Assembly: GCA_040285825.1 (NCBI GenBank)
Contig: JAUPSS010000007.1
Span: 3,012,689-3,076,688, forward strand
Direction of reading: 5' to 3'
Source: Eukaryota sp. TZLM1-RC
Lineage: Eukaryota > Metamonada: BaSk clade
DNA: 64,000 nucleotides
Positions 1 through 10,255 of this stretch are shown here, in pieces. The notes under the pieces were generated by a model, which made no database searches, was not told the origin of the DNA, and saw only the letters and a list, made by a program, of their open reading frames with translations. The position numbers were made by a program, and so were the translations under genes. The first letter of the stretch is position 1, and each line of letters opens with the position of its first letter.

Positions 1-670
1 TATTTAATTGTAATAGATTTATTTCCTATCGTTCTACGTTGCATGATGCAGTCAGAGATCAAATCCATGCAATGTGTAATTCCTATCATATTGAATCTTT
101 TGTAGAACCTTTGTTGAGGTCTCTTGATATAAATGAAAGCGTAAGAGATTCAGAATATGGAAAACGACATGCTGATGTTGTTGTGCCCTCGTTTGATGAT
201 GTCATGAATGTTGTTGATGTCGTAACAGTGGCTGTTTGCAAGAAAAATGCCTTGAAAAATGCTCAATCCGAAGTATCCCCCCTTGATGACTCCGAATTGT
301 ACAAACGGAAAAAGTATGCAAATCCTTTAAAAGAATTGAAACATGTTCGCCATGTAGATTACCAAATTTGCCCATTTGCTATATCGTTGTATGGTCGTCT
401 TGGAAAAACTGCTATGAATTTTATTGATGATTTTGAAAATCTTGTGAAAAGAAGAATGAATAAGCGTTTTGATCGTCGCTTGTGGCTAAATCGTATTGTT
501 TTTACTATTTTCAAATCAATTCCCAAAATGATTTCGAAAGCTTTGATGTCTGTCAGTGCACATTACGAAGAAATTGCTGTTGTGAGGTTTGATGGTGTGG
601 AAGCTTGTTTTGAAGATATTGACTTTTAGACTGTAGTTTAATAATAAATTAAAATTTTTCAAAAAAAAAA
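1..670 (+). pseudogene. Family A non-LTR retrotransposon, 3' part (endonuclease domain), cut by window edge
   Basis: Open from the first bases (frame starts at base 3) to a TAG at 627-629. The visible part begins just after the zinc finger (FNCNRFISYRSTLHDAVRDQ) and covers the R2-type restriction-like endonuclease: RHADVVV..., 13 residues after the Asp a second Asp (VVDVV), then YKRKKY. It ends EACFEDIDF. A copy on the minus strand at 18,886-19,900 is nearly identical and shows the missing upstream part. The 3' UTR ends in a 10-base A-run (661-670), and a family B fragment begins directly after it. The domain nicks the target DNA for target-primed reverse transcription. This copy cannot be autonomous as seen here. 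Confidence 0.8.
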
Positions 671-1462
671 CAATTCCGCAAGTATATGGTACTCTCTTAT
701 CCGATTCTGCTTGGACTCTGAATATGAGATTTCGTTCCTTTATCTGGCCTGATAATTTACCTCATAATTTAATTTGTAAATGTTCTCGAGAAATTACAAC
801 TACTCATTTGTTAAATTGTAAACATTTTATTACTTTTAGAAGCAAGGTTCATGATGCTGTAAGAGACCAGTTATATTGTATGTGTAAATCTCATAGAATT
901 GAATCCTTCTTGGAACCTCTGTTGTCAAATCTGTTTGATGCTGAAAATGATTTTCATAAGAATAATAGAGGTGATGTCATATTACCTGGATTAGATGGAA
1001 GCTTTATTTTATTGGATGTAATGTCTGTTGATTTTTGTAATGCCTCAAATGAAAGGCTTGTTAATTCTGAAATTCATAATCCCCTTTCAAATGCTGAAAA
1101 TTTTAAATTCAAAAAATACAATGAACCTTTGTCCAAATTGGCCAGTCTACAGCATGCAAAATACAATTTGTATCCATTTGTATTTTCCCTTTTTGGTTCA
1201 CTTGCACCAACTGCTTTACGTTTTTTGGATGATTTTGAAATGATTGTAAAGAGAAGAACTGGCAGAAATTTCAACAGATTGTTTTGGCAAAATAGAATTG
1301 TGTTTTCTATTTTTAAGGGGATGTTGAAGATGGTTTCTGATGCTTTGCTTTCTCTTGGATCTCACTATGAGAGAGTTGCATCTAGTGTTTTTGTTTTGGG
1401 AGAGATGGATTTTTTTAGATGTTGATTTATAGGTTTAGAATAAAATTAAATTTTAAAAAAAA
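671..1462 (+). pseudogene. Family B non-LTR retrotransposon, 5'-truncated, zinc finger plus endonuclease
   Basis: The frame is open from 673 (IPQVYGTLLSD...) to the stop at 1423-1425. The zinc finger is CKCSREITTTHLLNC (CX1CX7HX3C). The endonuclease core is RGDVILPG...LDVMSVD with 13 residues between the two Asp, followed by KFKKYNEPL. The C-terminus reads EMDFFRC because of an extra T in a T-run; the sister copy at 8,811-9,113 (minus) ends GEMDFLDVDL. The 5' end abuts the A-run of the preceding family A copy, so the copy starts inside the coding region and lacks its RT. Non-autonomous remnant. Confidence 0.8.
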
Positions 1463-1616
1463 AGTTTTCTATTTTTAAGGGGATGTTGAAGATGGTTTCT
1501 GATGCTTTGCTTTCTCTTGGATCTCACTATGAGAGAGTTGCATCTAGTGTTTTTGTTTTGGGAGAGATGGATTTTTTTAGATGTTGATTTATAGGTTTAG
1601 AATAAAATTAATTTTT
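1463..1616 (+). repeat. Second copy of the family B 3' end (tail-only insertion)
   Basis: Bases 1464-1610 repeat the last ~148 bp of the preceding family B copy (1303-1450) almost exactly, including the extra-T frameshift and the 3' UTR. The two are separated by an A-run at the end of the first copy. This is either a very short 5'-truncated insertion into the A-tail or a tandem duplication of the tail. Confidence 0.75.
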
Positions 1617-2088
1617 TAAAAAAGATTCTTTCCCATAAAAATGGTAGAAAAAACTTAATAGCTCAGGAAAATCAGATTTAATAACTTCAAAAATTGCTGC
1701 TCGCTTTACAGAATTAAAAGCATTTTTAAAGTCGAGATTAAAAATAAAATTATTTTCCTCTGCATTAAAAAAGGTATCAGAGGCAATAGCAGCAACAGAA
1801 GCACCATCAATTGTTTTGATTCCAAATTGATGAGGATTCAAAAATGTAGAAGCTTTGTCTTTGACACGATCGAAGACAATTGATGCTAGCAAACGAGAAA
1901 GAGATTCACCAACAGCAATTGGGCGTATTCCATCAGGTTTGATTCCGTTTCCAGGCTTTACTAAAGCAATCAGACGTGCTGCGAGTAATTCAAATGGAGT
2001 ATTAATTTTCAAAACAATTAATTGTTGAAAATAGTGGGCTAGATCATCAGCAATTTCGGGAGCACTGGAACACGCTATTTTTAACAGC
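1613..2088 (-). pseudogene. RT fragment, type L (fingers and motif A)
   Basis: On the minus strand the reading frame gives ...FELLAARLIALVKPG, GIRPIAVGESLSRLLASI, QFGIKTIDGASVAA and FNLDFKNAFNSVKR, which are the fingers and motif A (catalytic Asp in LDFKNAF) of a non-LTR reverse transcriptase. It stops before motif C, so it has no YMDD. The related segments are 23,527-24,211 and 55,950-56,885. It is joined at ~1613 to the A-run of the family B tail and at ~2088 to a family C fragment. Confidence 0.75.
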
Positions 2089-2458
2089 TAAATATGCGAA
2101 ACCCATTTCCTCGGTTAATGAAAATTCTCATGCCCAATAATTTATGTCCATTTGTTTTTTCTTTGCTTGGATCTCTAGGTAAGGCTGCTATGGCTTTCCT
2201 TGAGGATTTTGTTGTAGTTGTAAAGGAAAGAACTGGAAGAATTTTCAATCGTGTTTACTGGCAAAACAGGATTGTATTTTCTATTTTTAAGGGAATCGTA
2301 ACACTAATTTCTGATTCACTATCTTCTTCTTTTGGGAAATTTTCTGAATCTTTAGCGATTAATTGTTTTGATGTAGGGGAGGCAGGTTTTGAGGATGTGG
2401 AGTTTTAATTGTGTATTTCATATTTGTTGTTGAATAAAAATTTGTAAGCTAAAAAAAA
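2089..2458 (+). pseudogene. Family C non-LTR retrotransposon, 3' end
   Basis: Encodes the last third of the family C endonuclease domain (CPFVFSLLGSLGKAAM... to GEAGFEDVEF, stop TAA 2406-2408). A 2-bp loss near 2140 breaks the frame relative to intact family C copies (for example 21,336-22,505), and an extra TCT lies in the SSSF stretch. The 3' UTR carries the family tail and an A-run at ~2451-2458. Confidence 0.75.
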
Positions 2459-2620
2459 GATTCTCGTCCCCAAAAGGTTTTCACTCCCAAGAAACAACCC
2501 AAGAATAAAACTGTACGAAAACTTTTGCTACGTGGGAGATATGGTTCTGGGAAAAACGCTCTGTTCTCTTCTGATCTTGCTCCTGTGACTGGTGAAACTG
2601 TAAATCAATTAAAAAGTTTG
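2459..2620 (+). pseudogene. Retrotransposon N-terminal linker fragment
   Basis: The plus frame reads SRPQKVFTPKKQPKN, then KLLLRGRYGSGKNALFSSDL and GETVNQLKSL. This is the conserved stretch that precedes the RT in the longer copies at 7,395-7,560 and 60,611-60,800. It follows the A-run of the family C tail and runs into an oppositely oriented family E piece at about 2610-2620. Confidence 0.65.
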
Positions 2621-2759
2621 CAAAAACGGGATTCTTTTCTTTAGCCAAGCTAAGACGAACAGTGAAATCCAAGTTTTCAAAAACTTTTAATATCTTTTTC
2701 TGCAATTTAGCATATGCAAATTTCAAGGAAATCAAACTCCTGGGTGGAATTTCTTGAAT
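2608..2759 (-). repeat. Left arm of a ~150-bp inverted repeat (family E middle region)
   Basis: The reverse complement of 2608-2759 matches 3094-3245 essentially base for base (IQEIPPRSL..., SLAKEKNPVFANFLI). The arms are separated by ~335 bp of plus-strand family E sequence. One strand could fold into a long hairpin. Confidence 0.8.
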
Positions 2760-3245
2760 CAACATCACCATCTATTTCTCTCGAATTTTGCAGAATTTTT
2801 AATGAATTAAGAACAAAATTTTTGGCTAATTTGCTCGATATTGATTCTTCTTTTTTACGTAGTCATATTTTTTTGTAGCACAGAATTGGGAGGCCTGGAT
2901 TTTCACAAATCAAAATATTTGTGTAAAGCCGCATTCATCGGTGGAGGAAAAAATTTCGTTTTTGAATTTTTGAAACGTTTTCCTGAAAACCAGCATTTGA
3001 TAGAATGTTGTGTTAGTGACTATTTAGTGTCCTTGCAGAGTGAAATTGAATGCATCTCTCCTCACATATGGTCCAAATGCTTTCCTGCTGATATTCAAGA
3101 AATTCCACCCAGGAGTTTGATTTCCTTGAAATTTGCATATGCTAAATTGCAGAAAAAGATATTAAAAGTTTTTGAAAACTTGGATTTCACTGTTCGTCTT
3201 AGCTTGGCTAAAGAAAAGAATCCCGTTTTTGCAAACTTTTTAATT
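2760..3245 (+). pseudogene. Family E non-LTR retrotransposon, middle region (RT thumb to linker)
   Basis: The plus strand encodes SISLEFCRIFNELRTKF, then after a frameshift ELGGLDFHKSKYLCKAAFIGGGKNF, WSKCFPADIQEIPPRSL and SLAKEKNPVFANFLI. This is the region between the RT palm and the zinc finger in all families here. Neither RT catalytic motifs nor the endonuclease are present. The last 150 bp form the right arm of the inverted repeat with 2608-2759. Confidence 0.7.
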
Positions 3246-4318
3246 TTTAATTTCATTTTAATTTATTTTCAAAACCACAGTCTAAAAGTCAATATCTTCA
3301 AAACAAGCTTCCACACCATCAAACCTTACAGCAGCAATGTTTTCATAATGTGCACTGACAGACATTAAAGCTTTCGAAATCATTTTTAGGAATTGATTTG
3401 AAAATAGTAAAAACAATACGATTTAGCCACAAGCCACGATCAAAACGCTTATTCATTCTTTTTTTCACAAGATTTTCAAAATCATCAATAAAATTCAAAG
3501 CAGTTTTTCCAAGACGACCATACAACGATATAGCAAATGGGCAAATTTGGTAATCTACATGGCGAACATGTTTCAATTCTTTTAAAGGATTTGCATACTT
3601 TTTCCGTTTGTACAATTCGGAGTCATCAAGGGGGGATACTTCGGATTGAGCATTTTTCAAGGCATTTTTCTTGCATACATCCACTGTTACGACATCAACA
3701 ACATTCATGACATCATCAAACGAGGGCACAACAACATCAGCACGTCGTTTTCCATATTCTGAATCTCTTACACTTTCATTTATATCAAGAGACCTCAACA
3801 AAGGTTCTACAAAAGATTCAATATGATAGGAATTACACATTGCATGGATTTGATCTCTGACTGCATCATGCAACGTAGAACGATAGGAAATATATCTATT
3901 ACAATTAAATAAATGTGATAATGTCAAACCAGCTCCACATTTACAAAACAAATCATTGGGCAAATTACAAGGCCATAAATAACAACGCATTCTCATAGCA
4001 GTGGTCCATTGGTCGTCATTCAAAAATAGACCATAAATCTGGGGAATTTGATTTATCAAAACTGCAGATGAACTGTCCTTCAAATCAATCAAAAAATTGG
4101 CAAAAGCAGGATTTTCTCTCTTAGCCGTGCTAAGTCGAACAATAAAATCCTTGTTTTCAAAATTTTTCAAAAGATGTCGTTGGAGCTTTTTCAACGCAAA
4201 TTTTAATGAATATAAACTTCTGTCTGGAATTTCTTGAATGGATATGGGGAAACATGATTGCCATAAGTCGGGAGATAAACTGGATATTTCTTCTCTTAAG
4301 TTATCCAGGAATATGCTA
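3246..4318 (-). pseudogene. Family A non-LTR retrotransposon, 3' half, minus strand
   Basis: The main reading frame is 4194 down to 3343. It carries linker (SLYSLKFALKKLQRH), zinc finger CKCGAGLTLSHLFNC, endonuclease RADVVVP...VVDVVTVD and YKRKKY. One extra T in a T-run near 3385-3390 shifts the last ~30 residues out of frame compared with 18,920-19,897. The 3' UTR and tail point toward 3246. It is 5'-truncated near 4318, where a short (TA)n stretch and a family D copy begin. Confidence 0.8.
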
Positions 4319-5205
4319 TTTAATATATATATATATATTTTGCTATGTTATTTTAACTTTTTAATTGACCTCAAGGATAGTAGCTCAAGTTGTCTTATTT
4401 CCCAGATTCCAAATGTATATGGTCTATTATTAAATGATCATCAATGGACAACTGCCTTCAGGATGAGGTGTTTCCTGTGGCCATGTAGTGTGCCAAATGA
4501 TTTGATTTGTCGTTGTGGTCAGCTCATTAATCTGAATCAATTATTTAATTGCAAATTTAATATTACATATCGCTCAGTTGTTCACGATGCTGTTAGAGAC
4601 CAACTATACGCTATGTGCAAAAGCCATCACATTGAAGCTTTTGTTGAACCACTTGTGCGAAGGTTGTCATCTGAAAATGAAAATGAAAAATACTTTTTGG
4701 GAAACGCCGTGCTGATTTAATTACCCCTGCGTCTGATGGTGTTATTAAAGTTGTTGATGTTGTCACTGTTGATGTTTGTAAAGACTCAGCAATTGACTTT
4801 GCTAAAAGAGATGAAACTCCACTTTGCTTTGCTGAAAAGAGCAAAATCAAAAAGTACAATGAACCCTTATCTCAGCTAGGACGTGTTGAGCATGTTAAGT
4901 ATCAGTTGGTTCCATTTGCTGTTTCTCTTTTTGGTAACATTGGAATATCTGGCATTAAATTTCTTGAAGGTTTCAGAAGTTTAATAAAAGAAAGAGCAGG
5001 AAAAGAATTGAACTTCAATTTCTGGCACAATAGAATTGTTTTCAGTATTCTTAAAGCAATTCCAGAAATGTTGACCAAAGCACTGTTACAATTAGGAATA
5101 GAGTATGAAAATCGCGCGCTTAAAAGATTTGATGATGTTGATGCGTGTATTGAGGATATTGAGTTCTAGTTTTTTGTTTAATGTTTTGTTAGCGTTGAAA
5201 ATAAA
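4319..5205 (+). pseudogene. Family D non-LTR retrotransposon, zinc finger plus endonuclease, frameshifted
   Basis: Two frames make one domain. The first (to 4720) encodes FLIDLKDSSSSCLISQIPN, zinc finger CRCGQLINLNQLFNC and HDAVRDQLYAMC. The second (from ~4695 to the TAG at 5167-5169) encodes FGKRRADLITPASDGVIKVVDVVTVD, KSKIKKYNEPL and ends DVDACIEDIEF. The break is an indel in GAAAATGAAAAATACTTT; the equivalent copy at 29,755-30,459 is open throughout. Upstream is a (TA)n stretch at 4325-4337. Confidence 0.8.
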
Positions 5206-5301
5206 TTTATCCTATTTTGTAGAGGAAATCATGGTTCAATGATTTTCGTCCCATTATCTATGAATTTAATTTGTTAAGTGTGTAAGTTTAATAAATTATT
5301 T
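5206..5301 (+). repeat. Family G 3' tail fragment
   Basis: About 95 bp matching the end of family G (DFVEE..., stop, then CGTCCCATTA and the tail) with several differences from other copies. It follows the family D 3' UTR directly and ends in an A-run at ~5295-5301. Confidence 0.65.
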
Positions 5302-5703
5302 CCATAAAAAAGTAAATCAATTAGTTGATCTACATCCAGCTGAATTTCTTAATTTGGATAAACCATCTGCTTCACAATTTTGGAAACAAAATCCACTTTT
5401 TGAAAAAGAAGTTGAAACTGCCATTTTTCGTCTTCCATCTGGAAAAGCTCCAGGTCCATCTGGAATAACTTTTGATATGCTGAAATCTGTGTGCCGCCAA
5501 AATTCCTTTATTATTAAAGATTTATGTTCCTTTTTTCAAGATGTTTTGACAATGAAAATTGTTCCACCTAAAGAATTAAGTGCATCACGGTTAGTGGCTT
5601 TAACTAAACCTAATGGAAATGTTCGCCCAATTGCTATTGGTGAAGCCATTTATCGCCTGATGCCAAACCAAAACAGAGAAAAGCTAATTCATCTTTTCAA
5701 GCA
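5302..5703 (+). pseudogene. RT fingers fragment plus a short N-terminal linker piece
   Basis: The plus frame 5354-5663 reads SASQFWKQNPLF, RLPSGKAPGPSGITFDML, LSASRLVALTKPNGNV and RPIAIGEAIYRLM, the N-terminal motifs of a non-LTR RT (P.GK..GPSGI). At ~5663 it switches to 40 bp that match the KPKQRKANSSFQA linker found at 7,395-7,435. At ~5704 it switches again to minus-strand family A. Three segments are therefore joined within 400 bp. Confidence 0.7.
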
Positions 5704-6639
5704 AGTAAATGCAGCTTTGGTCAAATATTTTGATGAATTGAATCCAACACCGCCAAGTTGAACATCAGAAAAAATATGATTTTTCAAAATTGATGGATCA
5801 ACAGACATTAAATAAGCCAAAAATTGGGTACGTATTTTGTTAAATTGTCTACAAAAATTGTAAGTTAGGGATGGAGGTAATGATCGCAGTAAATGAGTAA
5901 TTTTTCCAGCATAACAAATTTTCAAAAGAAAAAACTTAAAATGTTTTTCCAATTCAAGAGTCTTTATGACTTCTAGCTCTTTTTTAATTGAATTTAAATA
6001 ATTTTCAAGGCTATCAAGTGTTTTTTCGGCGGAACCTAAATAGCAACCAAGAAAGCAGAAACTAGTTGAAGTATAATCAATATATGGAACTTCACGGGAA
6101 TTAATTATTAACTTTACATTTTTCCTAGAAATACAAAAACATTTTTGAACATTCAACTCAAGACCTATGGATTGGTATAATGTAGCAGCTTCATTAGCAA
6201 CCCTATTAATTGTACTTTCTGGACCAATACAAAAAATGTCATCCATGTAGGCTACCACTTGAAGGTCAGAATTTTCTTCTTTTAATTTTTTCAAAATTGG
6301 GTGAATTGCAAGACAAAAAAAGAAAGGACCTAAAGGGTCTCCTTGTTTAACTCCTGATAAAGAATCCAGATTAAAGGAATTAAAAATTAAATCAGATGAA
6401 TTACCATAAAACCTATAAAAAAAGGTTTCGAGTTCAGGAAAATTTGATTTGATTTCTTTCCAAATTGAATCTCTTTTCACTGAATTGAAAGCATTTTTGA
6501 AATCAAGATTAAAAATGCAACTATTTTCGTGACAATTGAAAAACAGATCAGATGTCAAAGCTGCAACTGAAGCTCCATCTATGGTTTTGATTCCATATTT
6601 TTTTTTCTCCCTCCCCTGGTCAACCCTCTCATATTTCAC
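5689..6639 (-). CDS. Family A reverse transcriptase palm and thumb, partial
   Basis: 316 codons, open. Contents in order: YGIKTIDGASVAALTSDLFF; motif A FNLDFKNAFNSVKR; motif B SLSGVKQGDPLGPFFFCLAI; motif C VVAYMDDIF with both catalytic Asp; thumb region FLGCYLGSAEKTLDSL; and the LGGVGFNSSKYLTKAAF segment. The N-terminal RT motifs and the zinc finger/endonuclease are missing, so this is a fragment of a longer polyprotein. The first ~14 residues (to ~6600) come from a junction with a plus-strand N-terminal fragment, so the annotated start is not a real start codon context. Confidence 0.75.
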   Translation of the reverse strand: MKYERVDQGREKKKYGIKTIDGASVAALTSDLFFNCHENSCIFNLDFKNAFNSVKRDSIWKEIKSNFPELETFFYRFYGNSSDLIFNSFNLDSLSGVKQGDPLGPFFFCLAIHPILKKLKEENSDLQVVAYMDDIFCIGPESTINRVANEAATLYQSIGLELNVQKCFCISRKNVKLIINSREVPYIDYTSTSFCFLGCYLGSAEKTLDSLENYLNSIKKELEVIKTLELEKHFKFFLLKICYAGKITHLLRSLPPSLTYNFCRQFNKIRTQFLAYLMSVDPSILKNHIFSDVQLGGVGFNSSKYLTKAAFTCLKR

Positions 6640-8035
6640 TTTCTGTCACGGCGTCCAAGTTGTACTGTGTCTTTGCCAAAACGATGCCATTGACTGATAG
6701 TGACTCTGATACTGATTGGAACGCCCAAGCAAAGATTCTATCCATCAGATCAAGCTCATCCCCTTCACTTCTCCACTCTCCCCACCCTTCAAGCTATGCT
6801 CGAAATTCTTCTCAAAAAAATTTGAAAATTTTTAAAAAAAGATTTTTTGCCTTTGTGTGATGCCCCTGATATTACGCCTGAAAAAGTGCAAAAAAGAAGA
6901 CATACCTGTTCCAAATGTGGCAAGGTTGGTCATAACATTAGAAAATGTCCTGATGTTATTACCGAAAAATTGAGACTGAAAACCAATATTTCTATTGTTA
7001 ATAGTTTGCAAACGCCATCCGAACTGATTCTTCCCTCCTGTTCCCAATGTTTCTGCTGATGATGTTCATTATGATTTAAATATTCATCAAACTCATTTAC
7101 CAAAAACTGTTGCTCCTGATCCTACGGATAATGTCTTGAAACATAATTGTCCTTTTGCAAAAGTTCCTCTTTAATTCTTCTAATGGTCGCCCTCTCTTGT
7201 TTTGTTTCGACTGTCAAACAAGTGATTCTCTTCGTGCACCTGTTAAAATTCCTGTAGAGGTGAGTCCTGCCAGTTCTGTTCCTTTGTCAATGGAAATGCG
7301 TTCTTTTTTCTTCGCAATTGAAATTGAACAAATGGAACATAACAAGATTTTGGAAATTCTTTGCCAAAAAGAATAACAAAAAAATTAATTACAAAACCAA
7401 AACAGAGAAAAGCTAATTCATCTTTTCAAGCAAGAAAATTGTTTTTGAGAGGTAGATATGGAAGCGGATTAAAAAATATTTTTTCGGGAAAACTGGCTGA
7501 TAACAATCTCGAAACTGTTGAAAAATTGAAATCCCTCCATCCAACTGAAAATTTTTGCCCCAGTAAGCCTTCTATTTGTCAATATTGGCTCGAAAATCCA
7601 TTTCAGGCTCAAGAAGTATTGAATGCCGTTGCTAAATTACCAAAAGGAAAAGCTGCTGGTCCTTCAGGCATTTCCTTTGATTTGTTGAAAACTTTCTGTA
7701 AAAATGCTCCTGAAATTTGTGAGGATCTTGCTTCCTATTTTCAAAATTTAATGTGTTTGAATTGTGTTCCTCCGCATGAATTGACTGCTGCCCGTTTAGT
7801 TGCTTTAGTTAAACCTGGTAAAGGTGACAAACCTGATGGAGTTAGACCAATTGCTATTGGAGAGTCATTAACCAGATTGCTTTCTTCACTTATTTTTAAC
7901 AGAATTTCTACTAAAGCAAGGGACTATTTGAAGCCTTTCCAATTTGGTATAAAAACTGTTGAAGGTGCTTCTGTTGCTTCAATGACTTCAGATGTTTTTT
8001 TCAATAGTCAACAACATCAATATATTCAAAATTTA
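6605..8035 (+). pseudogene. Retrotransposon N-terminal region: zinc knuckle, zinc ribbon and RT fingers
   Basis: This is the longest 5' portion seen in plus orientation. It contains, in different frames because of small indels: KTMPLTDSDSDTDW and the Ser-rich SPSLLHSPHPSSYARNS (6660-6820); a CCHC knuckle CSKCGKVGHNIRKC (~6907-6948); a zinc ribbon whose first CX2C is broken by a lost T (~7150) and whose second half is LLFCFDCQ (~7195); LFLRGRYGSGLKNIFSGKL (~7440-7490); and the RT start KLPKGKAAGPSGISFDLL ... FQFGIKTVEGASVASM (frame 7361-8056). It ends before motif A, where a minus-strand family B copy begins. A typical element would continue with RT and endonuclease. Confidence 0.7.
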
Positions 8036-8775
8036 AATTGTATTCAAAACCTATAAATCAACATCTAAAAAATCCATTTCTCCCAGAACAAAAACACTAG
8101 ATGCAACTCTCTCATAGTGAGATCCAAGAGAAAGCAAAGCATCAGAAACCATCTTCAACATCCCCTTAAAAATAGAAAACACAATTCTATTTTGCCAAAA
8201 CAATCAGTTGAAATTTCTGCCAGTTCTTCTCTTTACAATCATTTCAAAATCATCCAAAAAACGTAAAGCAGTTGGTGCAAGTGAACCAAAAAGGGAAAAT
8301 ACAAATGGATACAAATTGTATTTTGCATGCTGTAGACTGGCCAATTTGGACAAAGGTTCATTGTATTTTTTGAATTTAAAATTTTCAGCATTTGAAAGGG
8401 GATTATGAATTTCAGAATTAACTAGCCTTTCATTTGAGGCATTACAAGGATCAACAGACATTACATCCAATAAAATGAAACTTCCATCTAATCCAGGTAA
8501 TATAACATCACCTCTATTATTCTTAAGAAAATCATCTTCAGCATCAAACAGATTTGACAACAGAGGTTCCAAGAAGGATTCAATTCTATGAGATTTACAC
8601 ATACAATATAACTGGTCTCTTACAGCATCATGAACCTTGCTTCTAAAAAGTAATAAAATGTTTACAATTTAACAAATGAGTAGTTGTAATTTCTCGAGAA
8701 CATTTACAAATTAAATTATGAGGTAAATTATCAGGCCAGATAAAGGAACGAAATCTCATATTCAGAGTCCAAGCT
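8033..8775 (-). pseudogene. Family B copy, minus strand, with nonsense codon
   Basis: Family B zinc finger/endonuclease with the same content as 671-1425. An AGA Arg codon is TGA here (GRNFN stop, around 8202-8206), and an extra A near 8648 shifts the zinc-finger part. Its 5' end (minus sense) is at ~8775, next to a T-run (8776-8785), which is the A-tail of the next minus-strand family B copy. Confidence 0.75.
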
Positions 8776-9203
8776 TTTTTTTTTACCAAAATTTTAATTT
8801 TATTCAAAACCTATAAATCAACATCTAAAAAATCCATCTCTCCCAGAACAAAAACACTAAATGCAACTCTCTCATAGTGAGATCCAAGAGAAAGCAAAGC
8901 ATCAGAAACCATCTTCAACATCCCCTTAAAAATAGAAAACACAATTCTATTTTGCCAAAACAATCTGTTGAAATTTCTGCCAGTTGTTCTCTTTACAATC
9001 ATTTCAAAATCATCCAAAAAACGTAAAGCAGTTGGTGCAAGTGAACCAAAAAGGGAAAATACAAATGGATACAAATTGTATTTTGCATGCTGTAGACTGG
9101 CTAATTTGGACAAAGGTTCATTGTATTTTTTGAATTTAAAATTTTCAGCATTTGAAAGGGTTATGAATTTCAGAATTAACTAGCCTTTCATTTGAGGCAT
9201 CAA
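8776..9203 (-). pseudogene. Family B 3' end, second minus-strand copy
   Basis: Frame 9113 to 8811 encodes KLASLQHAKYNLYPF ... FLDDFEMIVKR ... GEMDFLDVDL with the undisturbed family B C-terminus. It is followed (minus sense) by the 3' UTR and an A-run (T-run 8776-8785 on the plus strand), then by the truncated start of the copy at 8033-8775. Again a truncated copy sits at the A-run of another. Confidence 0.75.
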
Positions 9204-9264
9204 TCCTCAAGGATTTCCTCCTGAGTTGTCTGCGTCACGTTTAATTCCTCTCAGTAAGAAAAAT
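9204..9264 (+). repeat. 60-bp RT fragment
   Basis: The plus frame reads NPQGFPPELSASRLIPLSKKN, matching the PPxELSASRLVAL motif of the RT fingers. It lies between a minus-strand family B copy and a plus-strand family C tail. Its type is uncertain; it differs from the other RT copies in the window. Confidence 0.5.
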
Positions 9265-9412
9265 ATTTCTGATTCACTATCTTCTTTTGGGAAATTTTCT
9301 GAATCTTTAGCGATTAATTGTTTTGATGTAGGGGAGGCAGGTTTTGAGGATGTGGAGTTTTAATTGTGTATTTCATATTTGTTGTTGAATAAAAATAAAT
9401 AAGGTAAAAAAA
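9265..9412 (+). repeat. Family C 3' tail fragment
   Basis: Encodes the last ~30 residues of family C (ISDSLSSFGKFSESLAINC ... GEAGFEDVEF, stop TAA 9360-9362), then the tail and an A-run. The next element, family J, begins directly after the A-run. Confidence 0.8.
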
Positions 9413-9983
9413 AGTAAGAAAAATAATGGAGTCCCCTCTTTGCGATAAGGGTTCTTTTATCAACAGTGCATCTTGCCTAATAACCCAAGTACCTCGCCGT
9501 TTTGGTCTGTTGCTTTCCGATTCCCAGTTTTTAACAATTATGAGACTACGTTTGAACTTACCTCCCCCTCAATGTTTAACAAATATTCGTTGTAAATGTG
9601 GAGCAGTTGCTTCCTATACTCATGTCTTATCTTGTAGGAAGTTCACTCAGAAGAGGTCGATTATTCACAATGCCGTTCGCGATTGCATTTATGATTTGTT
9701 GAAGAGTGCCCATCATCCAGTACGACTGGAACCAGTTTTTGATGAAATGCAGCTTGCTCAAAGTCAAAAAAGAGGTGATATTCAATGTGCTTGGCGTAGC
9801 GGCCAGGAATTAATTATTGATTGTACAACTGTTTCTCCTTGGAAGTTGTCTTCGTCTTCCGACATTGAATCAACCCTCAAGAATGCGGAAAGGAGCAAGC
9901 ACTCGAAGTATAATGATTTACTTGTAAACCGCTCTTGGAGCTTCTCAGACGGCCGCTTACTAATGGAAGTAGAAAGTTTGTGA
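9413..9983 (+). pseudogene. Family J non-LTR retrotransposon, zinc finger plus endonuclease
   Basis: A family seen once. Frame 9426-9983 has VPRRFGLLLSDSQF, finger CKCGAVASYTHVLSC, HNAVRDCIYDLL, endonuclease RGDIQCAWRSGQELIIDC (13 residues between the Asp pair) and KHSKYNDLL. Homology to the other families ends near 9930; the rest of the frame reads through an unrelated GC-rich segment. The RT portion is absent. Confidence 0.7.
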
Positions 9984-10255
9984 TCTGTTTACTGAAAGTT
10001 TGGTTAGTTGTTCTTGAGATAGAATTCTTACTCTTCTTATTGGATGTTGTTGCTTGTTTTAACTATCGTATGTGTGATGAAAAGCCTGCTGTCGCCTTTC
10101 AAACGCTCTTGGAGCATCCCAGACGGCCGCTTAGTAATGTCAATCATGTACTTTTTGGTTTTGTGCTGGTTGTTCAGTGTCTTTTTGGAATATTGACTAC
10201 AAGTAGTGGAGTAGTTGGACGAGGAATTTCTGAATTGTTGTAGTATTTAGCTCAT
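9927..10255 (+). other. Unassigned segment with a GC-rich direct repeat
   Basis: A ~40-bp imperfect direct repeat occurs at 9927-9968 and 10101-10142. Both copies contain GCTCTTGGAGC and CAGACGGCCGCTTA, unusually GC-rich for this window. A 102-codon frame (9935-10243) spans both, giving LRRPLTNG and PRRPLSNV, and ends TAG. I do not recognise a protein. It may be the diverged end and 3' UTR of family J or a separate repeat. Confidence 0.45.

Noticed and set aside
4325-4337. (TA)n microsatellite
   Set aside because: Short and common in AT-rich DNA; mentioned only as the border of a family D copy.
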